Assembly (NCBI GenBank): GCA_900548695.1
Contig: URLC01000002.1
Span: forward strand, 62,001-126,000
Origin: an uncultured Mycoplasmatota bacterium
GTDB lineage: Bacteria > Bacillota_I > Bacilli_A > RF39 > UBA660
DNA length: 64,000 nt
Direction: 5' to 3'
In this document: piece by piece, positions 16,292 to 24,262 of the stretch
Position numbering within the stretch: position 1 is the stretch's first letter
Layout: every line of letters starts with the position of its first letter
Program-made: the position numbers and the translations under genes
Notes under the pieces: generated by a model
Told to the model about the DNA's origin: nothing
The model's database searches: none
The model's input: the letters and a program-made list of their open reading frames with translations, nothing else

Positions 16292-17711
16292 GTGTAGTAT
16301 TTGTGGTAAAGTCGTTCAATCTAATGAGAAAAATTGTCCGTATTGTGGTGTTTCACCAGAGTTTTTTGAACTTATTACGGAAGATATAGAGGAGGATATA
16401 CCAAAGATTACAGGACTGATACCAATTGCTGATGATAACCACAGTATTTGTCGAATTACTGAAAAATGTATTAAATGTGGCAGATGTTCGGTTGTTTGTC
16501 AGGAACAAGTTGGGGTCAGATATAATCCGAAAAAAGCACAGCGGCCAGTTTGTTTAGGTTGTGGGCAATGTGTTTTAAATTGTCCAGTAGGAGCAATTGT
16601 TCCTAAATATTCCTATAAAAAGGTTATGGATTATATAAAAGATACTAGTAAAGTAGTAGTTGCTTTTACATCTCCAGCTGTTAGAGTGGCTTTAGGAGAA
16701 GAATTTAATAGTGCGCAAGTTAATGTCGAAGGAAAAATGGTAACTGCTTTAAAGAAGCTTGGCTTTCATTATGTGTTTGATACAACATTTGGGGCTGATC
16801 TTACGGTTATGGAAGAAGCCTTTGAACTTGTGGAAAGAATGAAAGAAAATAAAAGATTACCACAGTTTACAAGCTGTTGTCCGGCTTGGGTACGTTATAT
16901 GGAAATTTATCATCCGAAGCTATTACCATATTTATCTAGTTGTAAGAGCCCAATTGCTATGCAGGGAGCCATTATTAAAAACTATTTTAGTGAAATGATG
17001 GAAATTCCAAAAGAGGATATCGTTGCAGTTGCAATTACGCCTTGTACGGCTAAAAAGTCTGAAATTCTACGTCCTGGTCAAACTGATACTGATTATGTTA
17101 TTACTACTAGCGAACTTGCAATCTTACTTAGAGAGCAAAAAGAAGATTTTGAAAATCTTCAAGATACACCATTTGATAGTATTATGAGTCGTGGTAGTGG
17201 AGCTGGGGTTATTTTTGGAAGTAGTGGAGGAGTAATGGAAGCTGCTGTACGTACGGCATATTATTTCATTACTAAAAAAGAGCCTCCCAAAAATTTACTT
17301 CACTTTAAATCTGTTAGAGGATATGATGCAATAAAAGAAGCAACTGTAATAATTGATGATAAAGAGTTGCATTTGTTAGTAATTCATGGTATGACAAATG
17401 TAGAACCTTATTTAAAGAAATTAGAAGTTGAAACTCTTGATTATGATTTTATTGAAGTTATGAATTGTCCAGGTGGATGTGTTGGTGGTGGAGGACAACC
17501 ACTTGGGGTAATTTCTAAACAAAAAGAAACTATTGAAAAAAGAATAACAAGTCTTTATCAAGAAGATGAAATGGTTCCAATTCGTATGAGTTATCAAAAT
17601 CCTGATATTAAAACTTTATATCAAAGTTATTTAGGATCTCCACTGAGTAAGAAAGCAAGAGAAATCTTACATACTAACTATGTAGATGAAAGTGGTATAT
17701 TAGGAGAGTAA
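16281..17711 (+). CDS. [FeFe]-hydrogenase, group B-like, with rubredoxin-type N-terminus
   Basis: 476 residues from the ATG at 16281 (GGGAG upstream, inside fur). It evolves or takes up H2, with ferredoxin as probable partner. Domains in order: a rubredoxin-like zinc/iron knuckle (YRCSICGKVV, NCPYCGV), two [4Fe-4S] motifs (CIKCGRCSVVC and CLGCGQCVLNC), then the H-cluster domain with L1 TSCCPAW near residue 197, L2 TPCTAKKSE near 253 and L3 MNCPGGCVGGGG near 395. In L2 the usual Met of MPCxxK is Thr. The layout fits the group B enzymes of gut anaerobes. The HydE, HydF and HydG maturases are not in the window. No signal peptide, so cytoplasmic. Confidence 0.9.
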   Translation: MKYRCSICGKVVQSNEKNCPYCGVSPEFFELITEDIEEDIPKITGLIPIADDNHSICRITEKCIKCGRCSVVCQEQVGVRYNPKKAQRPVCLGCGQCVLNCPVGAIVPKYSYKKVMDYIKDTSKVVVAFTSPAVRVALGEEFNSAQVNVEGKMVTALKKLGFHYVFDTTFGADLTVMEEAFELVERMKENKRLPQFTSCCPAWVRYMEIYHPKLLPYLSSCKSPIAMQGAIIKNYFSEMMEIPKEDIVAVAITPCTAKKSEILRPGQTDTDYVITTSELAILLREQKEDFENLQDTPFDSIMSRGSGAGVIFGSSGGVMEAAVRTAYYFITKKEPPKNLLHFKSVRGYDAIKEATVIIDDKELHLLVIHGMTNVEPYLKKLEVETLDYDFIEVMNCPGGCVGGGGQPLGVISKQKETIEKRITSLYQEDEMVPIRMSYQNPDIKTLYQSYLGSPLSKKAREILHTNYVDESGILGE

Positions 17712-17753
17712 TCTCTTTAATATAAATAAATATAAAGAAAGAAGGTATTTAAT

Positions 17754-18296
17754 ATGGAATTAAAAGGAAGTAAAACTGAGCAAAATTTAATGACTGCTTT
17801 TGCAGGTGAAAGTCAAGCTAGAAATAAATACACTTATTATGCAAGTAAAGCTAAGAAAGATGGTTATGAACAATTAGCTGCTATTTTCGAAGAAACTGCT
17901 AATAATGAAAAAGAACATGCTAAACTTTGGTTTAAAGAGTTACATGGTGGAGAAATTCCAAGTACAGAAGTTAACTTAGAAGATGCTGCAGCTGGTGAAA
18001 ACTATGAATGGACAGAAATGTATAAAGAGTTTGCTGAAACAGCAAGAGAGGAAGGTTTCACTCGTTTAGCATTCTTATTTGAAAAAGTTGGAGAAATTGA
18101 AAAAGAGCATGAAGAAAGATATTTAAGACTTTTACAGAATGTTAAAGATGATAGAGTATTTAAAAAGGATGGAGATAAGATTTGGGTATGTCGTAACTGT
18201 GGTTATGTTTATACTGGAAAAGAAGCTCTTCAAGTATGTCCTGTTTGTGCTCATCCACAAAGCTTTATGGAAGTTAAAGCAGATAATTACGAATAG
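17754..18296 (+). CDS. Rubrerythrin
   Basis: 180 residues, AAAGAAGG ribosome-binding site. A peroxidase of anaerobes that reduces H2O2 with a di-iron centre. The four-helix domain carries the expected Glu/His ligands (FAGESQARNKY, ETANNEKEHAKLW, ETAREEGF, VGEIEKEHEERY) and the C-terminus is a rubredoxin domain with two CxxC knuckles (WVCRNCGYVY, QVCPVCAHP). It lies 42 bp after the hydrogenase and is probably part of the same Fur-controlled unit, or has its own promoter in the AT-rich gap. It ends at a strong terminator. Confidence 0.95.
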   Translation: MELKGSKTEQNLMTAFAGESQARNKYTYYASKAKKDGYEQLAAIFEETANNEKEHAKLWFKELHGGEIPSTEVNLEDAAAGENYEWTEMYKEFAETAREEGFTRLAFLFEKVGEIEKEHEERYLRLLQNVKDDRVFKKDGDKIWVCRNCGYVYTGKEALQVCPVCAHPQSFMEVKADNYE

Positions 18297-18323
18297 AAAA
18301 AGCGACCGTTTCGGTCGTTTTTA
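18297..18323. terminator. Bidirectional terminator after rubrerythrin
   Basis: AAAAAGCGACCG pairs with CGGTCGTTTTT around TTT. It is unusually GC-rich for this genome and serves both convergent genes. Confidence 0.9.
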
Positions 18324-18623
18324 TATTGCTAATTTGTCTTGTTTGGCTAAGTAGTAAAGATAAGAAAATGTACTAGCAAAAATAATCAAGCTATTGATTA
18401 AGCGACGTTCTTGATTGTTAGGAATTGTTTTTTCGGTGATGTAGATTGCAATCAAAGTAGTTATAGTAATAATCCAACCGAGCTTTTTAATATTTTTATC
18501 TTGATCGTAGGGATTTTCTAAGAAGAGTCTATTTCCATAAGATGTAAAAAAAACCATTAGAATAATACTTATTAATAGCCAGGTATAAAATGTTTCATTA
18601 TTTAAAAGATATTTGTTTTTCAT
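18321..18623 (-). CDS. Small membrane protein, three predicted spans
   Basis: 100 residues with three hydrophobic helices (about 13-30, 47-64 and 76-93) and a charged loop LENPYDQDKNIKKLG between the first two. The ATG at 18623 lies within a few bases of a TATACT-like -10, so the mRNA would be nearly leaderless; no ribosome-binding site is seen. Divergent from the U32 gene. No family recognised. Confidence 0.5.
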   Translation of the reverse strand: MKNKYLLNNETFYTWLLISIILMVFFTSYGNRLFLENPYDQDKNIKKLGWIITITTLIAIYITEKTIPNNQERRLINSLIIFASTFSYLYYLAKQDKLAI

Positions 18624-18679
18624 GATATAGTATATGTCGAAAAATAGTAATTTTATGTTATAATGATGACGGTGATTAT

Positions 18680-20863
18680 ATGAAGAAAAAAGAACTTTTG
18701 GTACCGGTTGGTGATATGGAGTGTTTAAAACAGGCTATTGCTAATGGTGCTGATGCTGTTTATGGAGCTTGCCAAAATTTTGGAGCTAGAAAATTTGCTC
18801 ATAATTTTACCAATGAAGAAATGATTGAAGCTATTAAGTTATGTCATTTATATGGAGTAAAGTTTTATGCAACTATGAACACATTGGTAAAAGATGCTGA
18901 GATTCCTTATTTTTTAGGACAGGTTGAATTTTTATATAAAAATGGAATTGATGCTATCATTATGCAAGATTTTGGGATGATGTCTTATGTTTTAAAGAGA
19001 TATCCTAATTTAGAAGTTCATGCATCAACACAATTTAATAATTCTTCACATGAAGTTGTTAAATTACTTTATGACATGGGAGTAAAAAGAGTTGTTTTGT
19101 CTAGAGAATTATCTTTAGAGGAAATCAATCATATTACTACTCCAATTGAAAAAGAAGTTTTTATTCATGGCGCTTTATGTATTTCTTATTCTGGGTGTTG
19201 TTTGATGAGCTCCATGATAGGTGGTCGTAGTGGAAATAGAGGAGAATGTGCTGGTTCTTGTCGCTTACCTTATAAATTATATGCAAAGGATAGATTACTT
19301 TCTGATAGTAAGTATTTACTTAGTACGAAAGAGTTAAATACAAGTTATCAATTTAGAGAGTTATTGGATAGTAATATTGATAGTTTTAAAATAGAAGGAC
19401 GTATGAAGAGCCCAGAATATGTTGGTTTTGTTACTAAAATGTATAGAAACTTAATTGATAATTATGGAGAAATGTCAGAACTAGACAAAGAAAATGAAAA
19501 ACTTAAAACAATATTTAATCGAGAATTTACTTGTGGTCATTTATTTAATTGTGATGTTGATGATTTGATGAATCATGTTAGTCCTAACCATATTGGACTT
19601 CCGATTGGAAAAGTTATATCAATCGATGCTAATAAGATAGGAATTCAACTTGCTAAAGATTTGCATCAGGGTGATGGAGTACGCTTTTTAGAAAGTGGAA
19701 AGGGTATGATTGTTAACTTTTTATATGATGTAAAAGGATTGTTAGTATCTTCAGTTGCAGCTGGCAATGTGTGTTATCTTGATAATAAAATTGATTTACA
19801 AGAAATGAATACTGTTTCTAAGACTTTAGATTATTTGTTAATGGAAAGTTTAAAAAAACTACCAGAAAAACTAATTCCTATCACTTTTTTGGCGAAAGCT
19901 CATATTGGTCAAAATTTTGTAGTAGAAATTAGTGATGGGATTCATAAATTTCAACAAGTTGGTAGTGTAGTAGAAGAATCTATTACTTCGCCAGTAAGTG
20001 ATACGAGAATTCGTTTACAGTTGGAAAAGCTTGGTGGAACTCCTTTTGTGAGTAAGGCTACAGTTATTGAGATGGATGCTAATATTTTTATTCCCTTACG
20101 TGAGATTAATGAAATTCGTCGAAGTTTAGTGCAACAGTTAGCAATTGCTAGAATGAAACCTAGATATCAACCTATTATTCATAATATAACTTTTCAACCA
20201 TTAAAAATTTCTCCTTCTACAGGAAAGACAGCTTTAGTTTTTACTGAAGAACAAATGGATATATGTTTAAAATTAAATTTTGATAGAATTTATACACCAG
20301 ATTTAGACCTATTCAAAAAATATAATATTTATGATAGGGTTTATTATTCATTACCAAGGTGTTTATTGCATGTAGAACCAGCAGTTAAAACTAGAAGTTT
20401 AATTAAGGAGTTCTGTGACTTTTCAAAGTCTGATTTTTATGTTGGAGATTATAGTTTTAATGTTTGCAATATTTATACTGCTTATTATTTATATCAACTT
20501 GGTCTTTCCAAAGTTACATTATCTTGTGAACTTTCTGCTAATGAGATTTTAGATTTTGTAAATAGTTTTAATAAATCTTTTGGAGTTATGCCTAATATTG
20601 AAATCGTTGTCTATGGAAGAGTTGAAGATATGATAATCAAGGGAAATATTTTGAGATTAAAAGAAAATAATTATCAGTATTTGCTTGTTGATTTACGAAA
20701 TAGAAGTTTTCCTGTTTATTTTGATGGAATACGAACTGTGTTATTAAATTTTGAAGTCAAGACAATGGATGAATTTTCAAAAATTAGGGATGTTGCTAGT
20801 GTTCGCTATCAGTTTTTTTCTGAAAGTCAGGAAGATATTAAAAATATTGTAAAAAAACAGTAA
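18680..20863 (+). CDS. U32 family RNA hydroxylation protein (RlhA/TrhP-like)
   Basis: 727 residues, ATG with GGTGAT three bases upstream and a TATAAT 16 bases further up. The N-terminal U32 domain is clear (LLVPVGDMECLKQAIANGADAVYG; HASTQFNN; IHGALCISYSGCCLMSS; GNRGECAGSCRLPY; IDSFKIEGRMKSPEYVG), including the Cys set conserved in the family that includes E. coli RlhA and TrhP, used for 23S rRNA C2501 and tRNA U34 hydroxylation. A DUF3656-like middle and a second U32-type half follow. The long form resembles RlhA more than TrhP. Older databases label it a collagenase-like protease, which is doubtful. Confidence 0.85.
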   Translation: MKKKELLVPVGDMECLKQAIANGADAVYGACQNFGARKFAHNFTNEEMIEAIKLCHLYGVKFYATMNTLVKDAEIPYFLGQVEFLYKNGIDAIIMQDFGMMSYVLKRYPNLEVHASTQFNNSSHEVVKLLYDMGVKRVVLSRELSLEEINHITTPIEKEVFIHGALCISYSGCCLMSSMIGGRSGNRGECAGSCRLPYKLYAKDRLLSDSKYLLSTKELNTSYQFRELLDSNIDSFKIEGRMKSPEYVGFVTKMYRNLIDNYGEMSELDKENEKLKTIFNREFTCGHLFNCDVDDLMNHVSPNHIGLPIGKVISIDANKIGIQLAKDLHQGDGVRFLESGKGMIVNFLYDVKGLLVSSVAAGNVCYLDNKIDLQEMNTVSKTLDYLLMESLKKLPEKLIPITFLAKAHIGQNFVVEISDGIHKFQQVGSVVEESITSPVSDTRIRLQLEKLGGTPFVSKATVIEMDANIFIPLREINEIRRSLVQQLAIARMKPRYQPIIHNITFQPLKISPSTGKTALVFTEEQMDICLKLNFDRIYTPDLDLFKKYNIYDRVYYSLPRCLLHVEPAVKTRSLIKEFCDFSKSDFYVGDYSFNVCNIYTAYYLYQLGLSKVTLSCELSANEILDFVNSFNKSFGVMPNIEIVVYGRVEDMIIKGNILRLKENNYQYLLVDLRNRSFPVYFDGIRTVLLNFEVKTMDEFSKIRDVASVRYQFFSESQEDIKNIVKKQ

Positions 20864-20931
20864 TAATTTATTTTCTAGTGTTAAAATATTAAGTTTTATG
20901 ATAGAATATTCTTAGATAGGGAGTGATAAAA

Positions 20932-21465
20932 TTGGCAAAAGAAGTAGAGGAAAAAAGAGTAATACCGGTTAAGAATTATGTTATTTTAGGAGTTCTTTTT
21001 ATTGCAGTTATCGCTTTAGTTTTTTATTTATGTAATTTGTATCATGTTTATGATGAACATCAAAGAGAAATTCCAGTAATTCGTGATACTTTATATGAGA
21101 TTCAACCTGAAGAATTAGAGCATTATGTTATGGAAAATCCAACAACGGCTATTTATATGTGTACTGCTAGCGCTGATGCTTGTAGAAATTATGAAAAGAA
21201 TTTAAAGAAGCTTGTTAATAAGGAAAATTTAAAGGAAAATCTTATTTATTTAAATTTAAGTAGTGTTGATTCAAATGAATTTGTTGATAAATTTAATGCT
21301 AGATATCCATATAAAATTGCACTTACTAAAAATTATCCAGCAATTATAGTATTTGAAGATGGTAAAGTTGATGGAATTTTACAAGAAAAAGAAAATAGGA
21401 ATCTTACAATTTCTAAGACAGAACAATTTATTGAATTACATCAAATTGAAAAGCAAGGAGAGTAG
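20932..21465 (+). CDS. Membrane-anchored thioredoxin-fold protein lacking CxxC
   Basis: 177 residues from the TTG at 20932, set by GGGAGTGAT; a GTG nine bases earlier lies inside that site. One membrane helix (about residues 15-37), then an outside domain with a thioredoxin-like pattern: TAIYMCTASADACRNYEKNL, an ENLIYLNLSS strand, and NYPAIIVFEDGKVDGIL with the cis-Pro after the NY. Two Cys are spaced C-x6-C instead of C-x2-C, so ordinary disulfide exchange is uncertain. Compare the CxxC version at 56078. Confidence 0.55.
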   Translation: MAKEVEEKRVIPVKNYVILGVLFIAVIALVFYLCNLYHVYDEHQREIPVIRDTLYEIQPEELEHYVMENPTTAIYMCTASADACRNYEKNLKKLVNKENLKENLIYLNLSSVDSNEFVDKFNARYPYKIALTKNYPAIIVFEDGKVDGILQEKENRNLTISKTEQFIELHQIEKQGE

Positions 21466-21475
21466 TCTCCTTTTT
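21455..21475 (+). terminator. Compact terminator before trmL
   Basis: GGAGA (21457-21461) pairs with TCTCC (21466-21470) around a GTAG loop and is followed by TTTTT; the stop codon of the upstream gene is in the loop. It is weak and may allow readthrough into trmL 16 bases downstream. Confidence 0.6.
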
Positions 21476-21490
21476 GTTAGGAGGAAAGTT

Positions 21491-22015
21491 ATGAATCATA
21501 TTGTATTATTTGAACCTGAAATTCCACAAAATACAGGTAATATTATGAGAACTTGTGTTGCAACTGACACGATTTTACATTTAATTGAACCATTAGGATT
21601 TAAGCTAGATGATGCTCATTTAAAAAGGAGTGGAGTTAATTATATAGATAAACTCAAATATTTTGTATATAAAGATTGGGAATCTTTTTTGAAGCAAAAT
21701 ACAGATGGAGAATTTTATTATTTTACGAGATATGGTAAGAAGCCACATACTAGTTTTGATTATAGTAATACTAAAAATAAAAATTTATATTTTATCTTTG
21801 GTAAAGAGTCCACGGGCATTCCAAAAGAAATATTAAAACATGATTTAGAACATTGTATGAGAATTCCAATGACAGATAATGTTAGGGCACTTAATGTTTC
21901 TAATAGTGTGGCAATTGTTATATATGAAGTTTTGAGACAACAAAATTATAAGGGATTGTTAATGGAAGAACCTTCAGATTTACAACATAAGGGAGCCGAT
22001 TATTTAGAAAGGTAG
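21491..22015 (+). CDS. trmL: tRNA (cytidine(34)-2'-O)-methyltransferase TrmL
   Basis: 174 residues from the ATG at 21491 (TTAGGAGGAAAG upstream). A minimal SPOUT methyltransferase that modifies the wobble base of tRNA-Leu. Family signatures: HIVLFEPEIPQNTGNIMRTC at the start, HLIEPLGF, YFIFGKESTGIP and the AdoMet-knot end MTDNVRALNVSNSVAIVIYEVLRQ. Length is standard. Earlier in-frame starts fall inside the upstream gene and have no ribosome-binding site. Confidence 0.92.
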   Translation: MNHIVLFEPEIPQNTGNIMRTCVATDTILHLIEPLGFKLDDAHLKRSGVNYIDKLKYFVYKDWESFLKQNTDGEFYYFTRYGKKPHTSFDYSNTKNKNLYFIFGKESTGIPKEILKHDLEHCMRIPMTDNVRALNVSNSVAIVIYEVLRQQNYKGLLMEEPSDLQHKGADYLER

Positions 22016-22020
22016 ACATT

Positions 22021-22333
22021 ATGATGAGTAAGAATGATGTTTCTAAGAGTTTAATTCGTTATATTAAAAGTAATACTTTTTCAATTTATGGTAAGGTTGT
22101 TAGTGATGCTGATAGGAGTGTAGTGTTTTTATTTTAGCTAAGAAATAATTATAAACTAATGTTAACTATTATTTTAAATTGACTACTTTTGCAGAATATT
22201 TTGAGAGATGATATCAATATATTTTAGAAAAAAGAAAAGAATTTAATTTTGGACAGAAAATACAATAATTAATGCTATGATGAATGATTTAAAAAAGTTT
22301 TTAAATTATTGTTTTGATTGGAAATTAAAGTAA
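22021..22333 (+). pseudogene. Probable remnant of a decayed gene
   Basis: The 380-bp gap between trmL and ttcA is not empty. It opens with a 38-codon frame at 22021 (MMSKNDVSKSLIRYIKS...) that ends at TAG. Downstream, about 22155-22265, one frame reads KLTTFAEYFER, a TGA, then YQYILEKRKEFNFGQKIQ and TAA. Another frame continues with INAMMNDLKKFLNYCFDWKLK to 22333. Protein-like composition split by stops and a frame change suggests an eroded gene of unknown family. Confidence 0.35.
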
Positions 22334-22398
22334 ATTATTTTATATAGTTTGCTTTTCTTTTTGTTTTAAGATATAATCGTAATGCTTGAGGTGGTATT

Positions 22399-23214
22399 AT
22401 GTTATCAAGAAAAGAAGAAATAGAAAGAAGTATTATTACCAAATTTAGAAAAGAAATATGGCGTCCTTTTATGAGGGCTATAAGAGATTATAAATTGGTT
22501 CAAGAAGGGGATAAAGTTGCAGTTTGCATTTCTGGTGGAAAGGATTCAATGTTACTCGCTAAATGTATGGAAGAGTTAAAAAAACATGGAAATGTTTCCT
22601 TTGATCTTTGTTATATTGTTATGAATCCGGGCTATCGTCCAGAAATTATGGAACAAATTTTAAAAAATGCCGAATGTCTTGGTATAGATATTCAAATTTT
22701 TAATTCAGATATTTTTGATGTTGTTGATAAGCAAATTAGTTCACCTTGTTACTTATGTGCTAGAATGCGTAGAGGTTTTTTATATGCTAGAGCTAAAGAA
22801 CTTGGTTGTAACAAGATAGCTTTAGGTCATCACTTTGATGATGTTATAGAAACTATATTGTTATCTGTTTTTTATGGTGGAGAATATAAGAGTATGCCTC
22901 CTAAATTAAAAAGTACAAATTTTTTAGGTATGGAGTTAATTAGGCCTCTTTATTTAGTTAGAGAAGAAGCTATTATTAAATTTGCAAAATATAATCACTT
23001 GAAATTTATTAACTGCGCTTGTAAATTTACGGATTCTTCATCTGTAGATTCTAAGCGTTTGGAGATGAAACAATTTATTCATGAATTTGAAAAGCGACAT
23101 AAGAACGTAGCTGCTAATATATTTAAATCTTCTGAAAATGTCAATATAGAAACTGTATTGGGGATAAAAAAAGATAATACTAAGATTAGTTTTTTGGATA
23201 ATTATGATAAATAA
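22399..23214 (+). CDS. ttcA: TtcA-type PP-loop tRNA thiolation enzyme
   Basis: 271 residues, GAGGTGG ribosome-binding site and a TATAAT about 26 bases upstream. The PP-loop ATP pyrophosphatase motif is CISGGKDSMLL (near residue 47). CYLCARMRRG (near residue 117) supplies the CxxC, and INCACKF a further Cys, as expected for the [4Fe-4S] cluster of TtcA, which makes 2-thiocytidine-32 in tRNA. KIALGHHFDDVIETILLS is the usual second signature. Firmicute paralogues with unproven substrates exist, so the exact modification is not certain. Confidence 0.82.
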   Translation: MLSRKEEIERSIITKFRKEIWRPFMRAIRDYKLVQEGDKVAVCISGGKDSMLLAKCMEELKKHGNVSFDLCYIVMNPGYRPEIMEQILKNAECLGIDIQIFNSDIFDVVDKQISSPCYLCARMRRGFLYARAKELGCNKIALGHHFDDVIETILLSVFYGGEYKSMPPKLKSTNFLGMELIRPLYLVREEAIIKFAKYNHLKFINCACKFTDSSSVDSKRLEMKQFIHEFEKRHKNVAANIFKSSENVNIETVLGIKKDNTKISFLDNYDK

Positions 23215-23227
23215 TTATCTTTTTTTA
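23197..23227 (+). terminator. Terminator after ttcA
   Basis: GATAATTAT and ATAATTATC form a 9-bp stem around GATAA, overlap the ttcA stop codon and are followed by TTTTTTT. Confidence 0.85.
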
Positions 23228-23285
23228 TTTTTTGTGATATATTTATATCATATAGAGTAGAAAAGTAGTAGTTGGGAGAATTTAT

Positions 23286-24215
23286 ATGGAAGTAATATTA
23301 AAAAATAAACAAACAACACTACGTATATTGCAGTGTTTAAATTGGAACTTGAAGAGCATCGAAATGGTAGCTCCTAAAATTCATGAGCAAGGTTTTGATG
23401 CTGTTCAGATTGGACCGTTACAGCCTTTAAAAGAAGATGTCATTAATGATTGGTGGATGTCATATCAACCGTGTGCTTTAGAAATAGGAAATCAGTATGG
23501 CTCTCGAGAAGATTTTATACACCTTAGCGAAATTTTACACGATAATGACTTGTTGGTTTTTCCTGATGTGATTTGTACTCATGTAGCTGGTGTTAATGAT
23601 GGTAGGTTGATTCCACATGAAAAAGTCGATCCTAAGTTAGTAGAAAATCAATATTTTTGGAGAGAAGCTAAACTTATCGATAATTGGGATAGTCGTTTCC
23701 AAGTTGTTAATTATTGTGCTGGTTTACCTAGTTTTGATTTGCACAATTGGGATTTACAAAATTATATTGTCAAATTTTTAGATGATTTTGTGGCATGTGG
23801 TGCTGATGGCTTTCGATTTGATTCAGCAAAAAGTATTGCGACGCCTAGAGAAGGCTGCGATTTTTTTCCTAGAGTTCTAGGCAGTTTAAAAAATAGTGAT
23901 AAACTTTATAATTATGGTGAGGTTATTTTTGCTGATGAAGAGTTAATAGCTCTTTATTGTGATTATTTGGATGTATTGACTAATACTTGGAGTAGAAATA
24001 TAAATAATGTTGTTGTGTTTTCAGAAAGTCATGATTCTTATTATGGTTTTGGTTACACTAAAGATAAGACATCTAAAGAAATTACCAAAGATTATGCAAA
24101 TATTGCTAAATATTATCCTAAAACAATATATTTTGCTCGTCCGTGGGATAATGAGTGGCAAAGTTCTGATATAAAAGAAATTCATCAAAAAACAAAAAGA
24201 TATTTGAATTCATGA
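23286..24215 (+). CDS. Short GH13 alpha-amylase-family enzyme
   Basis: 309 residues, GGGAG ribosome-binding site. A bare (beta/alpha)8 barrel of family GH13: DAVQIGPLQPL, LLVFPDVICTHVAG (conserved region I), DGFRFDSAKSI with the nucleophile Asp (region II), LYNYGEVIF with the acid Glu (region III) and VVFSESHDSYYGF with the last Asp (region IV, His-Asp). There is no signal peptide, so it is cytoplasmic, and it lacks the C-terminal beta domain and most of domain B, being much shorter than typical members (~450-500 aa). No transporter or other sugar gene is near, so the substrate is unknown. Confidence 0.8.
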   Translation: MEVILKNKQTTLRILQCLNWNLKSIEMVAPKIHEQGFDAVQIGPLQPLKEDVINDWWMSYQPCALEIGNQYGSREDFIHLSEILHDNDLLVFPDVICTHVAGVNDGRLIPHEKVDPKLVENQYFWREAKLIDNWDSRFQVVNYCAGLPSFDLHNWDLQNYIVKFLDDFVACGADGFRFDSAKSIATPREGCDFFPRVLGSLKNSDKLYNYGEVIFADEELIALYCDYLDVLTNTWSRNINNVVVFSESHDSYYGFGYTKDKTSKEITKDYANIAKYYPKTIYFARPWDNEWQSSDIKEIHQKTKRYLNS

Positions 24216-24219
24216 ATAA

Positions 24220-24261
24220 AAAAGTTCCTTTTGTCTCATAAGAAAGATGAAAGGAGCTTTT
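24220..24261 (+). promoter_or_regulatory. sigG leader hairpin covering the ribosome-binding site
   Basis: AAAAGTTCCTTT (24220-24231) pairs over 12 positions, with one G-U, to AAAGGAGCTTTT (24250-24261), leaving an 18-nt loop. The right arm contains AAAGGAG, the ribosome-binding site of sigG, two bases before its ATG. The same structure followed by TTTTTAT could also end transcription of the GH13 gene. In B. subtilis sigG translation is reported to be damped by a leader hairpin, so a similar role is plausible here. Confidence 0.65.
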
Positions 24262-24262
24262 T

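Noticed and set aside
18139..18354. 71-codon frame within rubrerythrin
   Set aside because: A shifted frame over the rubredoxin domain and terminator, without a ribosome-binding site.
22165..22275. TGA read as Trp (Mycoplasma code)
   Set aside because: A gap frame would read on if TGA were Trp, but genes such as sigG, yunB's upstream partner and proS-linked genes end in TGA in the right place and use only TGG for Trp.
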